64,000 nucleotides of DNA from CAXXIC01 sp049315325 (GTDB lineage: Bacteria; Bacteroidota; Bacteroidia; Bacteroidales; UBA7332): positions 1-64,000 of the forward strand of contig JBMOKJ010000009.1 in the NCBI GenBank assembly GCA_049315325.1. Reading direction: 5' to 3'. Positions 54,018-62,507 of this stretch are shown here, piece by piece. The notes beneath the pieces are model-generated. The model saw only the letters and a program-made list of their open reading frames with translations, made no database searches and had not been told where the DNA came from. A program made the translations under genes and the position numbers. Every line of letters starts with the position of its first letter. Within the stretch, counting starts at the first letter, position 1.

Positions 54018-55931
54018 CTACAGTGCAACTTTCTGAATAGTTGTTCCTCTAGAAGAAACAGAACGAACAATGTATGCTCCAGAAGGTAAGGATATTACTT
54101 GACCACTTGTCACCACCATATTTCTTACTATAATTCCTGTGAAAGAAACAACTTGTACTACACCATCGATTGTTGAAACAAGCATATTTTTTCTTGCAAT
54201 TACTGATGATTTAGTTTCAGAATTAACTGAAGATGGGATAATTGCAGTAGGCAATCCATAATCAAATGCACCAGCAGATGGAGGGCTTAAAAATGTACTA
54301 CCAATTAAGTCAGTAGATAATGAATACCCACTGATTGCATTTGAGCCTTTAGCTAGCAGATATGAATTATTAGTCACTGACCAGTTAGCTTTGATATCTG
54401 ATGCTGTAGTACTGTATCCAACAACCGCTGCTAAAGTGTTGAAAGCTGGACCTTTCACATCACCGTTTGTAGCAGATAAATCGACTGTGCAATTTGCAAA
54501 ATTCGCATAACTATTGTTTCCAGTAAGTGGCTTTGCAGTTGTTCCATTTACATTACCATACCACCATGGAGCTGTTGGCAAGACATTGTTTTGTACATCA
54601 ATCAACATTGCAGTGAAATTATTTCTCAATGCTAAATTTGCTTTTGTTGGGTCAACTGTTCCAACTGAAGTGTTATTCCAGAAAGCATTATTATAACTTT
54701 TAACAACTACAGATCCTGAAGATGCAGACTTAAAAACAGCGCCACCACCATAACCTTTGTCGTTGTATGTACCAGGAGCAGCAGAAATTGGCGATGAAAT
54801 TTTATTATTTACAAAGGTACAGTTATAAGCGGCTCCGCCATTATCAGCGAATAATCCTCCACCGGCTACATTATCATTGCTGATAAGCCCAACATCTGTA
54901 CCAATTACTTCATTGTTGGCAAAAATACAATTGGCAAAGACAGACCCTGCATTATTCATGTAAGCACCACCACCACGAAGAGCAGGTTCGCTACTTTTAC
55001 CATTTGTCAGTGTATATTTATAACCTTTTGTTATATTGTTTCTGATAACGCTATTTTTAACAGTTGCTGCATTACCATTATAAACCCCAGCACCTGTAGT
55101 ATTGGTAAAAACTGGAGCTGATGCTAAATTATTCATAGTCGTATTTGATGTAAATCCACTAGAAATAACAAAATCAAATGTATTTCCTTCAATCAAACAG
55201 CCTATAACAGTTCCAGCTTGTTTAAGTGTTAAACCTGCCGCACATGCTGGGTTATTAACCACTGTGGTTGAAGTACCGGCACCAGTAGGTCCAGTATAAG
55301 TTTCAGTAGTATTTTTATTATTTCGAATTATACAGTTTTGAATTACGCAGCTGGCACCATTAATATGTAATCCAGCTCCATCGGCAGCATAAAATGAACC
55401 ATTCAGTGTTGTTGCAAAGGCAAGTGTAGAAGCTGCACTTACAAATCCTGCATAACCATTTTGGATTACTAAGCCATCAATTATAGAACTTCCACCACTA
55501 GTGTACATCACCATCAAAGAGCCTCCACCATCAAAAATGGTTTGGTTGTCAAACTCCCACGGCTCTACCAGTCCATTTAAATCTTTATCTGATCTTGTGC
55601 GGGCATTAGCTATTGCGGCTGATGAAACATTTGGACCTTCGGTTCCAGCAAACCCTCCAAATAAATTTCTTCTTGCAGTTAGATAAATCATTGTGGTAGG
55701 TTGACTGGATAAAATCGGACTTATAGTATAAGTACCGGCTTTAATAAAAATTGAATCTGTGGTCAACACACCTGCTAATGCCGTAGAAAGAGTCACAGGA
55801 TTCGCCCAACTGTAGGGTGAACCCACAACATTTGATGGTGAAGCGTCTGATGTTACATACACAATTTTAGCACTCAATTGCGATGCCAATAAAAAGGCAA
55901 TCGCAGCAAACAGAAGTAATCTCTTTTTCAT
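54018..55931 (-). CDS. Surface beta-helix protein with T9SS signal
   Basis: The 637-residue protein has a signal peptide (about 1-22), then NLFGGFAGTEGPN and EPWEFDNQTIFDGG, segments shared with the beta-helix half of the 38212-41592 fusion. The helix rungs (about 140-470) include CVIQNCIIRNNKNT and SVFANCIFANNEVIG. The C-terminus (about 570-637) is a sorting-type beta domain. It is a surface protein of the same tandem family. The sequence does not show whether it is an enzyme or a binder. Confidence 0.75.
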   Translation of the reverse strand: MKKRLLLFAAIAFLLASQLSAKIVYVTSDASPSNVVGSPYSWANPVTLSTALAGVLTTDSIFIKAGTYTISPILSSQPTTMIYLTARRNLFGGFAGTEGPNVSSAAIANARTRSDKDLNGLVEPWEFDNQTIFDGGGSLMVMYTSGGSSIIDGLVIQNGYAGFVSAASTLAFATTLNGSFYAADGAGLHINGASCVIQNCIIRNNKNTTETYTGPTGAGTSTTVVNNPACAAGLTLKQAGTVIGCLIEGNTFDFVISSGFTSNTTMNNLASAPVFTNTTGAGVYNGNAATVKNSVIRNNITKGYKYTLTNGKSSEPALRGGGAYMNNAGSVFANCIFANNEVIGTDVGLISNDNVAGGGLFADNGGAAYNCTFVNNKISSPISAAPGTYNDKGYGGGAVFKSASSGSVVVKSYNNAFWNNTSVGTVDPTKANLALRNNFTAMLIDVQNNVLPTAPWWYGNVNGTTAKPLTGNNSYANFANCTVDLSATNGDVKGPAFNTLAAVVGYSTTASDIKANWSVTNNSYLLAKGSNAISGYSLSTDLIGSTFLSPPSAGAFDYGLPTAIIPSSVNSETKSSVIARKNMLVSTIDGVVQVVSFTGIIVRNMVVTSGQVISLPSGAYIVRSVSSRGTTIQKVAL

Positions 55932-55985
55932 AGTTTTAAAGTTTTAAATGATTAATAAAAAATAGTGTGATTTTATTTGGTATGG

Positions 55986-56052
55986 CAAATGTAAAAGGTA
56001 TAAACAATATGAGATGAAACAAATATTCCAATTTATGGTAGAATTGTTACAT
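55986..56052 (-). promoter_or_regulatory. Shared-operator promoter of the 54018-55931 gene
   Basis: The operator (56028-56052) reads CCAATTTATGG-TAGAATTGTTACAT on the plus strand. The -7 box TACATTTG (minus strand, 55986-55993) lies exactly 36 bp from it. No TTG is found at the -33 position. Confidence 0.72.
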
Positions 56053-56094
56053 AGGTATCATTTCCCTGATTTCAACCTGACTTGAACAAAAAAA

Positions 56095-56122
56095 AGTCGC
56101 CCTGTGCAAGCACAAGGCGACT
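56095..56122 (-). terminator. Terminator of the 56158-59460 gene
   Basis: The outer stem AGTCGCC/GGCGACT and inner stem TGTG/CACA enclose loop CAAG, followed by seven U on the minus strand. The core is shared with the hairpin at 53966-53997, with compensating changes in the outer stem. Confidence 0.9.
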
Positions 56123-56157
56123 CTCAATCCTAATTTTTTCGAATAACTTAACTCACA

Positions 56158-59100
56158 TTATTTCACCAATACTTTTGAGCTAGTTGCACCGTTTCTTACG
56201 ATGTAGAGACCTTTTTCAAGTGACACATTCAATCGGTCTGTTGTGCTATTTAATGCACGAACCAATTTACCTGAAGCAGCATAAATCTCAACTCTACCTT
56301 TGGCATTCTCTACCACTACGTTTCCTTTCTCACCATAGATAGATGATTTGTTGACCAAGGCGTTGTTTACACCAACGGCAATATCTAAACAAGCAGTCAC
56401 AAAACTCCCAAACGAACTATAAGTATTGCTGTATGTTCCAGTGCTGTATGTTGCATCTGCTAATGTATAGTTGCTTCCACCCAACAATCCTGTACCATAT
56501 TTAGTGGTCGATGTTGCATTGAGTTGCGAAGGTGTGAGTGCAATCACAGTAGATGTTGGGGTAGCTGACGCAAGCACCCACTCTCTTGGATGGTAATATA
56601 CATTGCTTGGAGTTTGGCTACCAGTTAATGTACCAGATACATTGGCTGACATTACCGATGCAGAAGTTGGCGTTACAGTCGCCGGATCGTAGCTACTAGT
56701 AGAAGCTCCGATTGGGAATGTTTTGGTTGCACCTGCTCCAACAGTTTGAACCAATTTACCGGCACCATTCGTAACGATATATTTCGTTGCAGTAGCACCC
56801 GAAATTGAAGCCGAAGAACCGATAGTCAAATCGTTCGCACCAAGAATCAATTTACCGCTCGAGAATGACAACGAATTGTTAACAGTCATTGGGGTATTCA
56901 CTGTCACATCACCCGAAGTGTTGTAGATGGTCAGATAGTCAAATGACTCTCCTCCTGACACTGCACTTGTAATCGTTTGAGCTGCAGAACCATTGAATGC
57001 AACAGCACGGGTATTGGCATAGAGATTAGAGGCACTACCTCTGGTCCAGTTTCCACCAACATTGAGGTCTCCACCAATTGCACCACCTAAACCTAAGTTT
57101 CCGTTCAATATCACATTACCGCCAATTGACAATGGATTGCTTTGTCCAACACTACCATAATCCATATAGAATGCAGACCCTGCATCGACTGTCAGATTTC
57201 CAGTAAGAGTTTTAGCAGCAACAATCGAACCACTCGGATAGTTGAGTGTCGAGTTATTACTAATTTGTACGCTAGCTGGGCTAGTTGAGTTCCACTCAGT
57301 TGCGCGGCCATAAACTGCCCCATTATTGTATTTAAGCGTTGAGCTGGCACCATACGTTGGAGCATTCGAAAAATAGCCACCTGCGTTAATCTGCGCTGTT
57401 CCATTCAAGGTAAGCGATGCACTTGGAAAAGCAACACCTCCTGAAGTTTGAAACAGTCCGCTGACTGTTCTGTTTGCACCACTATTAAGAGTGAGAATGC
57501 CAGCCAAAACTGACACATTTGCAGGTCCATTGGTTGTTGGCCAATAAACATGTGTATTATCTACGCCATAAGTCGCATTAAATGCCAATATTCCACTTCC
57601 GCCATATGTCCAAGCACCTGATCCTGTAGCCCAGCCACCTGAATTGAGTTGGAAAGTGCCATTAACAGTTACAGCACCATTCGCAGTAAGAGTGGTAGCC
57701 ATTGCCAATGTTCCTTTTGTGATGGTTGTTGCACCTGATACGGTCAAAGCTTGATTATTGAATGTGAGCGTATTGTCTCTATTCACTGTAAAACTAGTTA
57801 TTGAAGGAGCTGTAGCAAATAAATTATTCGGAACTGTAAATGCAGCACCACCAGTATTTCCAGCAGATCCAAAATTCAATACAGTACTTGCATCTGTAGT
57901 TATTGTTCCAGCAGCACTTAATAAAATTGGCACGTCTGCATTTTGGAATGTAATATTAGAACCACTTGCATTGATAATCCCTGCCTGCGCTTTTGAAATA
58001 GTAAGTGTTCCATTAATTGTTAAGTTAGTTGCAGCACCTACATTATAAGGGCCAACACCAGATGCGCTACCCACTTCCAAATTACCAACAGCTACATTTT
58101 TACCTGCAGTCACCAGGGTAATATTAGTATTATTTCTTATTAATTTTAACCTTCCAGTTCCGGTATGTACAGCAAGTCCGGCAGTTGTATTTGATGAAAC
58201 AATACTAATTGATCCAGCTAAAGTAATCGTATTTCCGCCATCATTAAGCACACCACCATTAATCGTTAAACCACCCGCTACTGCGATTGTAGGGACACCT
58301 GAAGATTGATAAGCCGGTGCAAAGGTAACAGTTGAATAAAGTCTGTTTTGCTGGATTGAGTTTACTGTACTTGTAGTAGCACTAGTTGGATCTAAATAAA
58401 GCGTACCTACAGATTGTAAATTAGACGTTGTATAACTTGCAGGCAGAGTTCCTTGCGCAACAAAAGACCAGTTTGAATTTCCTACGATTACTCCTGTACC
58501 TGAAATAGTTCCGGGAGAAATAAAGGGATTACTGCCAGATGGCGCAGTAGAAACAAATTGCAATGTTTTTGTGATTGTCAACTTACCACCTGATTGGATA
58601 TTTAGGTTGCCATTAATCGTTAGCGCATTTCCGGTAGTAAAACTAACATTTGATGAACCAGAAATATCCAGATTCTGAAAACCGATATTGCTTCCATAAG
58701 AAAGGGTTACAGTTGGAGCACTGGTATAATTCGTTGTTCCTCCATTTGTTATAGTATAACCAGTAACAACTCCATTTGTCAAAGTTAATGTTGCGGCAGC
58801 CCCTGCTCCACCACCCCCTGAAAACGCAACGGTCGGTGCTGCTAAATATCCAGAACCACCACTAACAATAGTTAAAGCGGTAACCTTATTTGCAGATATA
58901 GTTGCTGTTACACTTGCGGGAGAAGTCGGGATGTCTTGTATTATAGGATTTGTCCCGGTTAATGCGATTTTACCAGCTGATAAGTTAGAATTCGTTGCAG
59001 GTACAGCAACCAAAGCATAAGAACCTGAGGTATTTGTATTTATATTACCCTGAACTGTAATGGTATTAACCCCGTAATCTGAAATTTGCCCATACACTGT

Positions 59101-59460
59101 AGTAGATAGTTTATTAATTGTCAAATCTCCCGTTATTGTGAAAGATGATGCGGTATTTACAAATGATACTACATTATTAGTACTTAAAGGATAAACCTGC
59201 AGTCCTGCAATAGTTATGTTTAAATTATTAATGTCAACAAAAGGACTAATATTACCTGTAGAGCCATCAAAAATAGCAACATCTCCACTGCCAGGAACTA
59301 CACTAGCAGCAGAACCGCCCGAACTAGTACTCCAATTAGAACCTGAACTCCAAGATTTGGGAGAACCTGATGTACCAACGCCACCGACCCAATAATAATT
59401 GGTCGCGAACACATTTGTCAATGCCGCAGCAAAGACAATTAAGAGAAATAATTTTTTCAT
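56158..59460 (-). CDS. Large repetitive secreted protein with T9SS signal
   Basis: The 1100-residue protein has a signal peptide (about 1-19), then NYYWVGGVGTSGSPKSW. Very many short Ser/Thr/Gly/Asn-rich beta repeats follow (e.g. LTINGNLNIQSGGKLTIT, VTVNGTFQLNSGG, LTLNGTAQINAGG), forming a solenoid-like rod (about 60-900). A small insert (about 180-260) has LTIVSGGSGYLAAPTVAF, like the extra segment in SusD. The C-terminus (about 1035-1100, VEIYAASGKLVRALNST) is a T9SS sorting domain. No catalytic motif is seen. A surface fibre or adhesin role is plausible but not shown. Confidence 0.75.
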   Translation of the reverse strand: MKKLFLLIVFAAALTNVFATNYYWVGGVGTSGSPKSWSSGSNWSTSSGGSAASVVPGSGDVAIFDGSTGNISPFVDINNLNITIAGLQVYPLSTNNVVSFVNTASSFTITGDLTINKLSTTVYGQISDYGVNTITVQGNINTNTSGSYALVAVPATNSNLSAGKIALTGTNPIIQDIPTSPASVTATISANKVTALTIVSGGSGYLAAPTVAFSGGGGAGAAATLTLTNGVVTGYTITNGGTTNYTSAPTVTLSYGSNIGFQNLDISGSSNVSFTTGNALTINGNLNIQSGGKLTITKTLQFVSTAPSGSNPFISPGTISGTGVIVGNSNWSFVAQGTLPASYTTSNLQSVGTLYLDPTSATTSTVNSIQQNRLYSTVTFAPAYQSSGVPTIAVAGGLTINGGVLNDGGNTITLAGSISIVSSNTTAGLAVHTGTGRLKLIRNNTNITLVTAGKNVAVGNLEVGSASGVGPYNVGAATNLTINGTLTISKAQAGIINASGSNITFQNADVPILLSAAGTITTDASTVLNFGSAGNTGGAAFTVPNNLFATAPSITSFTVNRDNTLTFNNQALTVSGATTITKGTLAMATTLTANGAVTVNGTFQLNSGGWATGSGAWTYGGSGILAFNATYGVDNTHVYWPTTNGPANVSVLAGILTLNSGANRTVSGLFQTSGGVAFPSASLTLNGTAQINAGGYFSNAPTYGASSTLKYNNGAVYGRATEWNSTSPASVQISNNSTLNYPSGSIVAAKTLTGNLTVDAGSAFYMDYGSVGQSNPLSIGGNVILNGNLGLGGAIGGDLNVGGNWTRGSASNLYANTRAVAFNGSAAQTITSAVSGGESFDYLTIYNTSGDVTVNTPMTVNNSLSFSSGKLILGANDLTIGSSASISGATATKYIVTNGAGKLVQTVGAGATKTFPIGASTSSYDPATVTPTSASVMSANVSGTLTGSQTPSNVYYHPREWVLASATPTSTVIALTPSQLNATSTTKYGTGLLGGSNYTLADATYSTGTYSNTYSSFGSFVTACLDIAVGVNNALVNKSSIYGEKGNVVVENAKGRVEIYAASGKLVRALNSTTDRLNVSLEKGLYIVRNGATSSKVLVK

Positions 59461-59510
59461 GATAATTTAGGTAAGTAAAGTAGTGAATAATTTGGTTTTA
59501 TTTGGTACGA

Positions 59511-59575
59511 CAAATATAAATATAAAAAGAAACTGATAGTAAAACAAATGTTACAATTTATGGTAATTCTGTTAC
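59511..59575 (-). promoter_or_regulatory. Shared-operator promoter of the 56158-59460 gene
   Basis: The operator (59550-59575) reads GTTACAATTTA-TGGTAATTCTGTTAC on the plus strand, the most complete copy with both GTTAC ends. The -7 box TATATTTG (minus strand, 59511-59518) lies 36 bp from the aligned core. Confidence 0.75.
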
Positions 59576-59648
59576 TAACACGTAAAAATTAGCAGATAAA
59601 CACCTAAAATACAATAGACTATAGCAATCTAAGGAAAACATCTGAGTT

Positions 59649-61994
59649 CTATTGTTTTACAAACTTCTCAACCACACGTCCATTCGGAGTGCATAATTCT
59701 AAAAAGTAGATTCCTTTTCTCAAATCAGATAGTGAGATGTCAATAGGTGTAGGTTGTGGTGTGAGTTTTCGGGTACTAATCAATGCGCCTTGCAGTGTAT
59801 ATATAGATAAGTAAGCCGGCTTGTCTATTACCAACGATGGGATGTGTAGTTTGTCTTTATCGACAACTATTGCTGGGAAAATATTGATTGTTGGATCAGA
59901 AATAGCAGTTGCACCTTGCGTGAAAACATCGGCATAGACAGAATAGCCAAGCGTGTGGTCGTCGACGAGATTGCTATTCACAATCACCACATGTGAATTG
60001 GCGGGTAGTACCGTGGTTGGCAGTGTAGTAGAGTTGCTGGCTACTGTTAACGCATTAACGGATGTTTCGTCCCAGCTTTTGAGCATGCGAGTCTTCGAAT
60101 AGGGACTCGGCATGGCACTCGACGCGAGTGTGATGGGCGAATTTGTGATGTTGTGTATCATTCTCACTTTGCGACCTGCCGACTCCTGAAACTCAAACCC
60201 CTCGAGCCCTGCCGCCAACGTAAGACGAGTGGCATTGGTGCTATAGCTTCTATCTTTGTTCGTCACCTCAAAAAATGCGTATCGACGGACACCCTTCGAA
60301 TAACCAGTAAGCACATCACTTCCGCTTTTAGCATCATTCAAAAGAACCATCACCGAAAAATTATCGCCGACTCCATTGAAGACACCGTGATAAATCGTAT
60401 CGACCACACCTAAGTAGCTTTTATCAATAATTTTAAGCCGTATATAACCATATTCATAGGTGTTAGGGTCGATAATATTCAGAATTTTGCGAGTGCCACC
60501 TGTAGCACCAGCCCGACCCGAAACCAACTGGATGCGTTGCGCCAAACCATAAATCGAGCTCGTAGCCGAAGACTCCATTTCGATCATACCAATCACACGA
60601 TCGGGGGTTACCACCCACTGCTGCTGAGCATTCCACCCAACACTTACGAAGCGTTTTTTACTTATCGAGTAACTCGTTGATAAACCATAAACAGTATGGC
60701 TTTTGGTAATGGCATTGTAGCAAGTAGAACCCGTGAGTAAAGCCCATTTGTTGCCACGCTGCCAATCTGTCTCAACACCCGAGGCAAATTTCACCTGAGG
60801 CGCCGCTCCCTGAAAAGCAGCACTGAGCGGATAGGTCGTAGAATTGGCATTTGCGTCTAGTGAGAATGCACCTACAAAGGTATTTGTACCGTCGAAAGGC
60901 AACAAAGGTGTTTCATTCAATTCAGGAGCAGGATTGCTCGGATCACGTATTTTGCCAATCACACCCCAATTTCCCCACCTGCCACGCGGACCAATATGGT
61001 TACGATCAAACAGCATATAGTTATCGGGCACCACCACTCCTGTCAGTCCTGAGCGGTAAAGAAAGGCGAGGTACAGGTTTTGGCTGCCTTTGCCTATTTC
61101 GTAGTTGTAGGAATCTCCGTTCAAATAGGCTTTGGCAAGAGCTTCGGGTTTTAGTGTCGTCTGATTGTAATATGCCTTTGCTGCAGGGCAGCTAATCCAC
61201 TCTTTAAATCCATTTCCTATGGGTATTTGCATCAGTGGGATATAGTTATTGGTCGCACAGATAAAATCTTTGACCAATTGCGATTTCGTAAGAATGTAGT
61301 ACCACAAAAAACCGCGCATTGTGATTTCACCGTGGTACGAAGGCGATTCGGTATCGTAACCCACATAGTGCGTGCCTCCATCAGGTAGCAGCGTCTTGGT
61401 CATTACCCCTTCAATAACGGCCTTTGTGTCGGCTGCCAATGTATTGTCACCCAATGCCAATGCACCAAAATAGACACCCATCGCACGACGCAAATCACCA
61501 TTCAGCCAAATTGACCCTATGATTTTATTCGCATAAAGGTTGGGGGAACCCGCCACTACTGCATCTATGTTTTTTCGTATTCCAGATTCCCAAATTGCCT
61601 TTTTACCAGACGGAATGGCGCTCGGCTGATACTGTTTTAACATCAGATACGACACCGCAGCATGAAAACTAAACATCATATCGTTCAGCGGTAATTTCCC
61701 GCTATCCCAAGCTCCCAAGGTGCTATCCAACAACAAAGTCAGGCGATTCAAAACCGCTTGTTGATTTTTGTAAGGACTCGAAGGATGAAGATAGGCCATC
61801 GCGGCAAGCAATAGTTCGTCGGACTGAGTGATGCTTGCAGAGAACGTTGTAACACCAGTCTTAACCCCAGAAAATGCAGTTGCCAGATGTGTATTGGTAG
61901 CTGGCTCAGGAATATCGGGCAACAGATTGAGCGTCTGAGCATTTGCAGCACTGAAAAAAAACGAAATTAGTCCAATAAAGAGAAGGCTTCTCAT
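59649..61994 (-). CDS. Secreted toroid polysaccharide lyase-like protein with T9SS signal
   Basis: The 781-residue protein has a signal peptide (about 1-19), an alpha-helical toroid (about 30-370), a beta-sandwich (about 380-680) and a T9SS-type C-terminal domain (about 705-781, AYLSIYTLQGALISTRKL). The segment LLPDGGTHYVGYDTESPSYHGE (split across two helices, about 205-226) has the His/Tyr-rich look of lyase active sites such as PL8, but no family is certain. It would cut a uronic-acid polymer outside the cell. It has its own shared-operator promoter. Confidence 0.62.
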   Translation of the reverse strand: MRSLLFIGLISFFFSAANAQTLNLLPDIPEPATNTHLATAFSGVKTGVTTFSASITQSDELLLAAMAYLHPSSPYKNQQAVLNRLTLLLDSTLGAWDSGKLPLNDMMFSFHAAVSYLMLKQYQPSAIPSGKKAIWESGIRKNIDAVVAGSPNLYANKIIGSIWLNGDLRRAMGVYFGALALGDNTLAADTKAVIEGVMTKTLLPDGGTHYVGYDTESPSYHGEITMRGFLWYYILTKSQLVKDFICATNNYIPLMQIPIGNGFKEWISCPAAKAYYNQTTLKPEALAKAYLNGDSYNYEIGKGSQNLYLAFLYRSGLTGVVVPDNYMLFDRNHIGPRGRWGNWGVIGKIRDPSNPAPELNETPLLPFDGTNTFVGAFSLDANANSTTYPLSAAFQGAAPQVKFASGVETDWQRGNKWALLTGSTCYNAITKSHTVYGLSTSYSISKKRFVSVGWNAQQQWVVTPDRVIGMIEMESSATSSIYGLAQRIQLVSGRAGATGGTRKILNIIDPNTYEYGYIRLKIIDKSYLGVVDTIYHGVFNGVGDNFSVMVLLNDAKSGSDVLTGYSKGVRRYAFFEVTNKDRSYSTNATRLTLAAGLEGFEFQESAGRKVRMIHNITNSPITLASSAMPSPYSKTRMLKSWDETSVNALTVASNSTTLPTTVLPANSHVVIVNSNLVDDHTLGYSVYADVFTQGATAISDPTINIFPAIVVDKDKLHIPSLVIDKPAYLSIYTLQGALISTRKLTPQPTPIDISLSDLRKGIYFLELCTPNGRVVEKFVKQ

Positions 61995-62028
61995 AGATTT
62001 TAGGTATAGTAATCAGGTGTTTCGATTA

Positions 62029-62097
62029 CAAATATACTAGAAGCATATACTAACGACTAAGAGTAAAGTGTCATAATATAGTAAAATTGTTACATCC
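62029..62097 (-). promoter_or_regulatory. Shared-operator promoter of the 59649-61994 gene
   Basis: The operator (62071-62097) reads TGTCATAATATA-GTAAAATTGTTACAT on the plus strand. The right half is perfect and the left is degenerate. The -7 box TATATTTG (minus strand, 62029-62036) lies 38 bp from the aligned core, two more than at the other sites. Confidence 0.62.
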
Positions 62098-62300
62098 ACG
62101 AGGAACACCAATTTTCGTATGTTTCAGCGTAAATTTCGAACAAACAAATAACAGCCTCAATGGTAAGTCCCCTCTAACTTATTGGTTAGCGGATTAGTTT
62201 ATGACATTTATACACCTCAAGCAATAAGAAATGCGAATTAATGATGGACGCCTTGCTATTATCTACCACATCTAAGGCATATTTTAATATATTCCGTATT

Positions 62301-62344
62301 TAACCCGCATTTAACTCGCATATAATACGCATATAACTCGCTTT
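62301..62344. repeat. Four tandem 11-bp repeats
   Basis: Units at 62301, 62312, 62323 and 62334 read TAACCCGCATT, TAACTCGCATA, TAATACGCATA and TAACTCGCTTT. An 11-bp period is one helical turn, as in arrays bound by a protein on one face. They lie in the 513-bp gap 61995-62507. The part 62098-62300 shows nothing else. Confidence 0.8.
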
Positions 62345-62371
62345 TTTAAAATACGTGTTATATGCGTATTA
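62323..62371. repeat. Perfect 15-bp inverted repeat
   Basis: TAATACGCATATAAC (62323-62337) and GTTATATGCGTATTA (62357-62371) are exact reverse complements around a 19-nt spacer. The left arm lies within the 11-bp repeat array, so the right arm is an inverted copy of it. As a hairpin it would be strong, but without a clear U-run it does not look like a simple terminator. Confidence 0.85.
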
Positions 62372-62449
62372 AATGGTTAATATATCCATGCATGTTGCTA
62401 TTTTAATATAAACGTAGAGCATAGAGGTATACCTCTCAATAGTAAAATT

Positions 62450-62476
62450 GAGCCTCTCACATAATACAAGAGGCTC
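62450..62476 (-). terminator. Terminator of the 62508 gene
   Basis: A perfect 8-bp stem GAGCCTCT/AGAGGCTC with an 11-nt loop is followed on the minus strand by a short U-run (CAATTTT), 31 bp after the stop codon. Confidence 0.82.
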
Positions 62477-62507
62477 TATTTTTGAGCGAAAAATCAAGTA
62501 GAGTTTT

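Noticed and set aside
51994..59460. Repeat-rich DNA as a possible CRISPR or phage tail region
   Set aside because: The repeats are degenerate protein repeats in long open frames with signal peptides and T9SS ends, and there are no regularly spaced identical DNA repeats.
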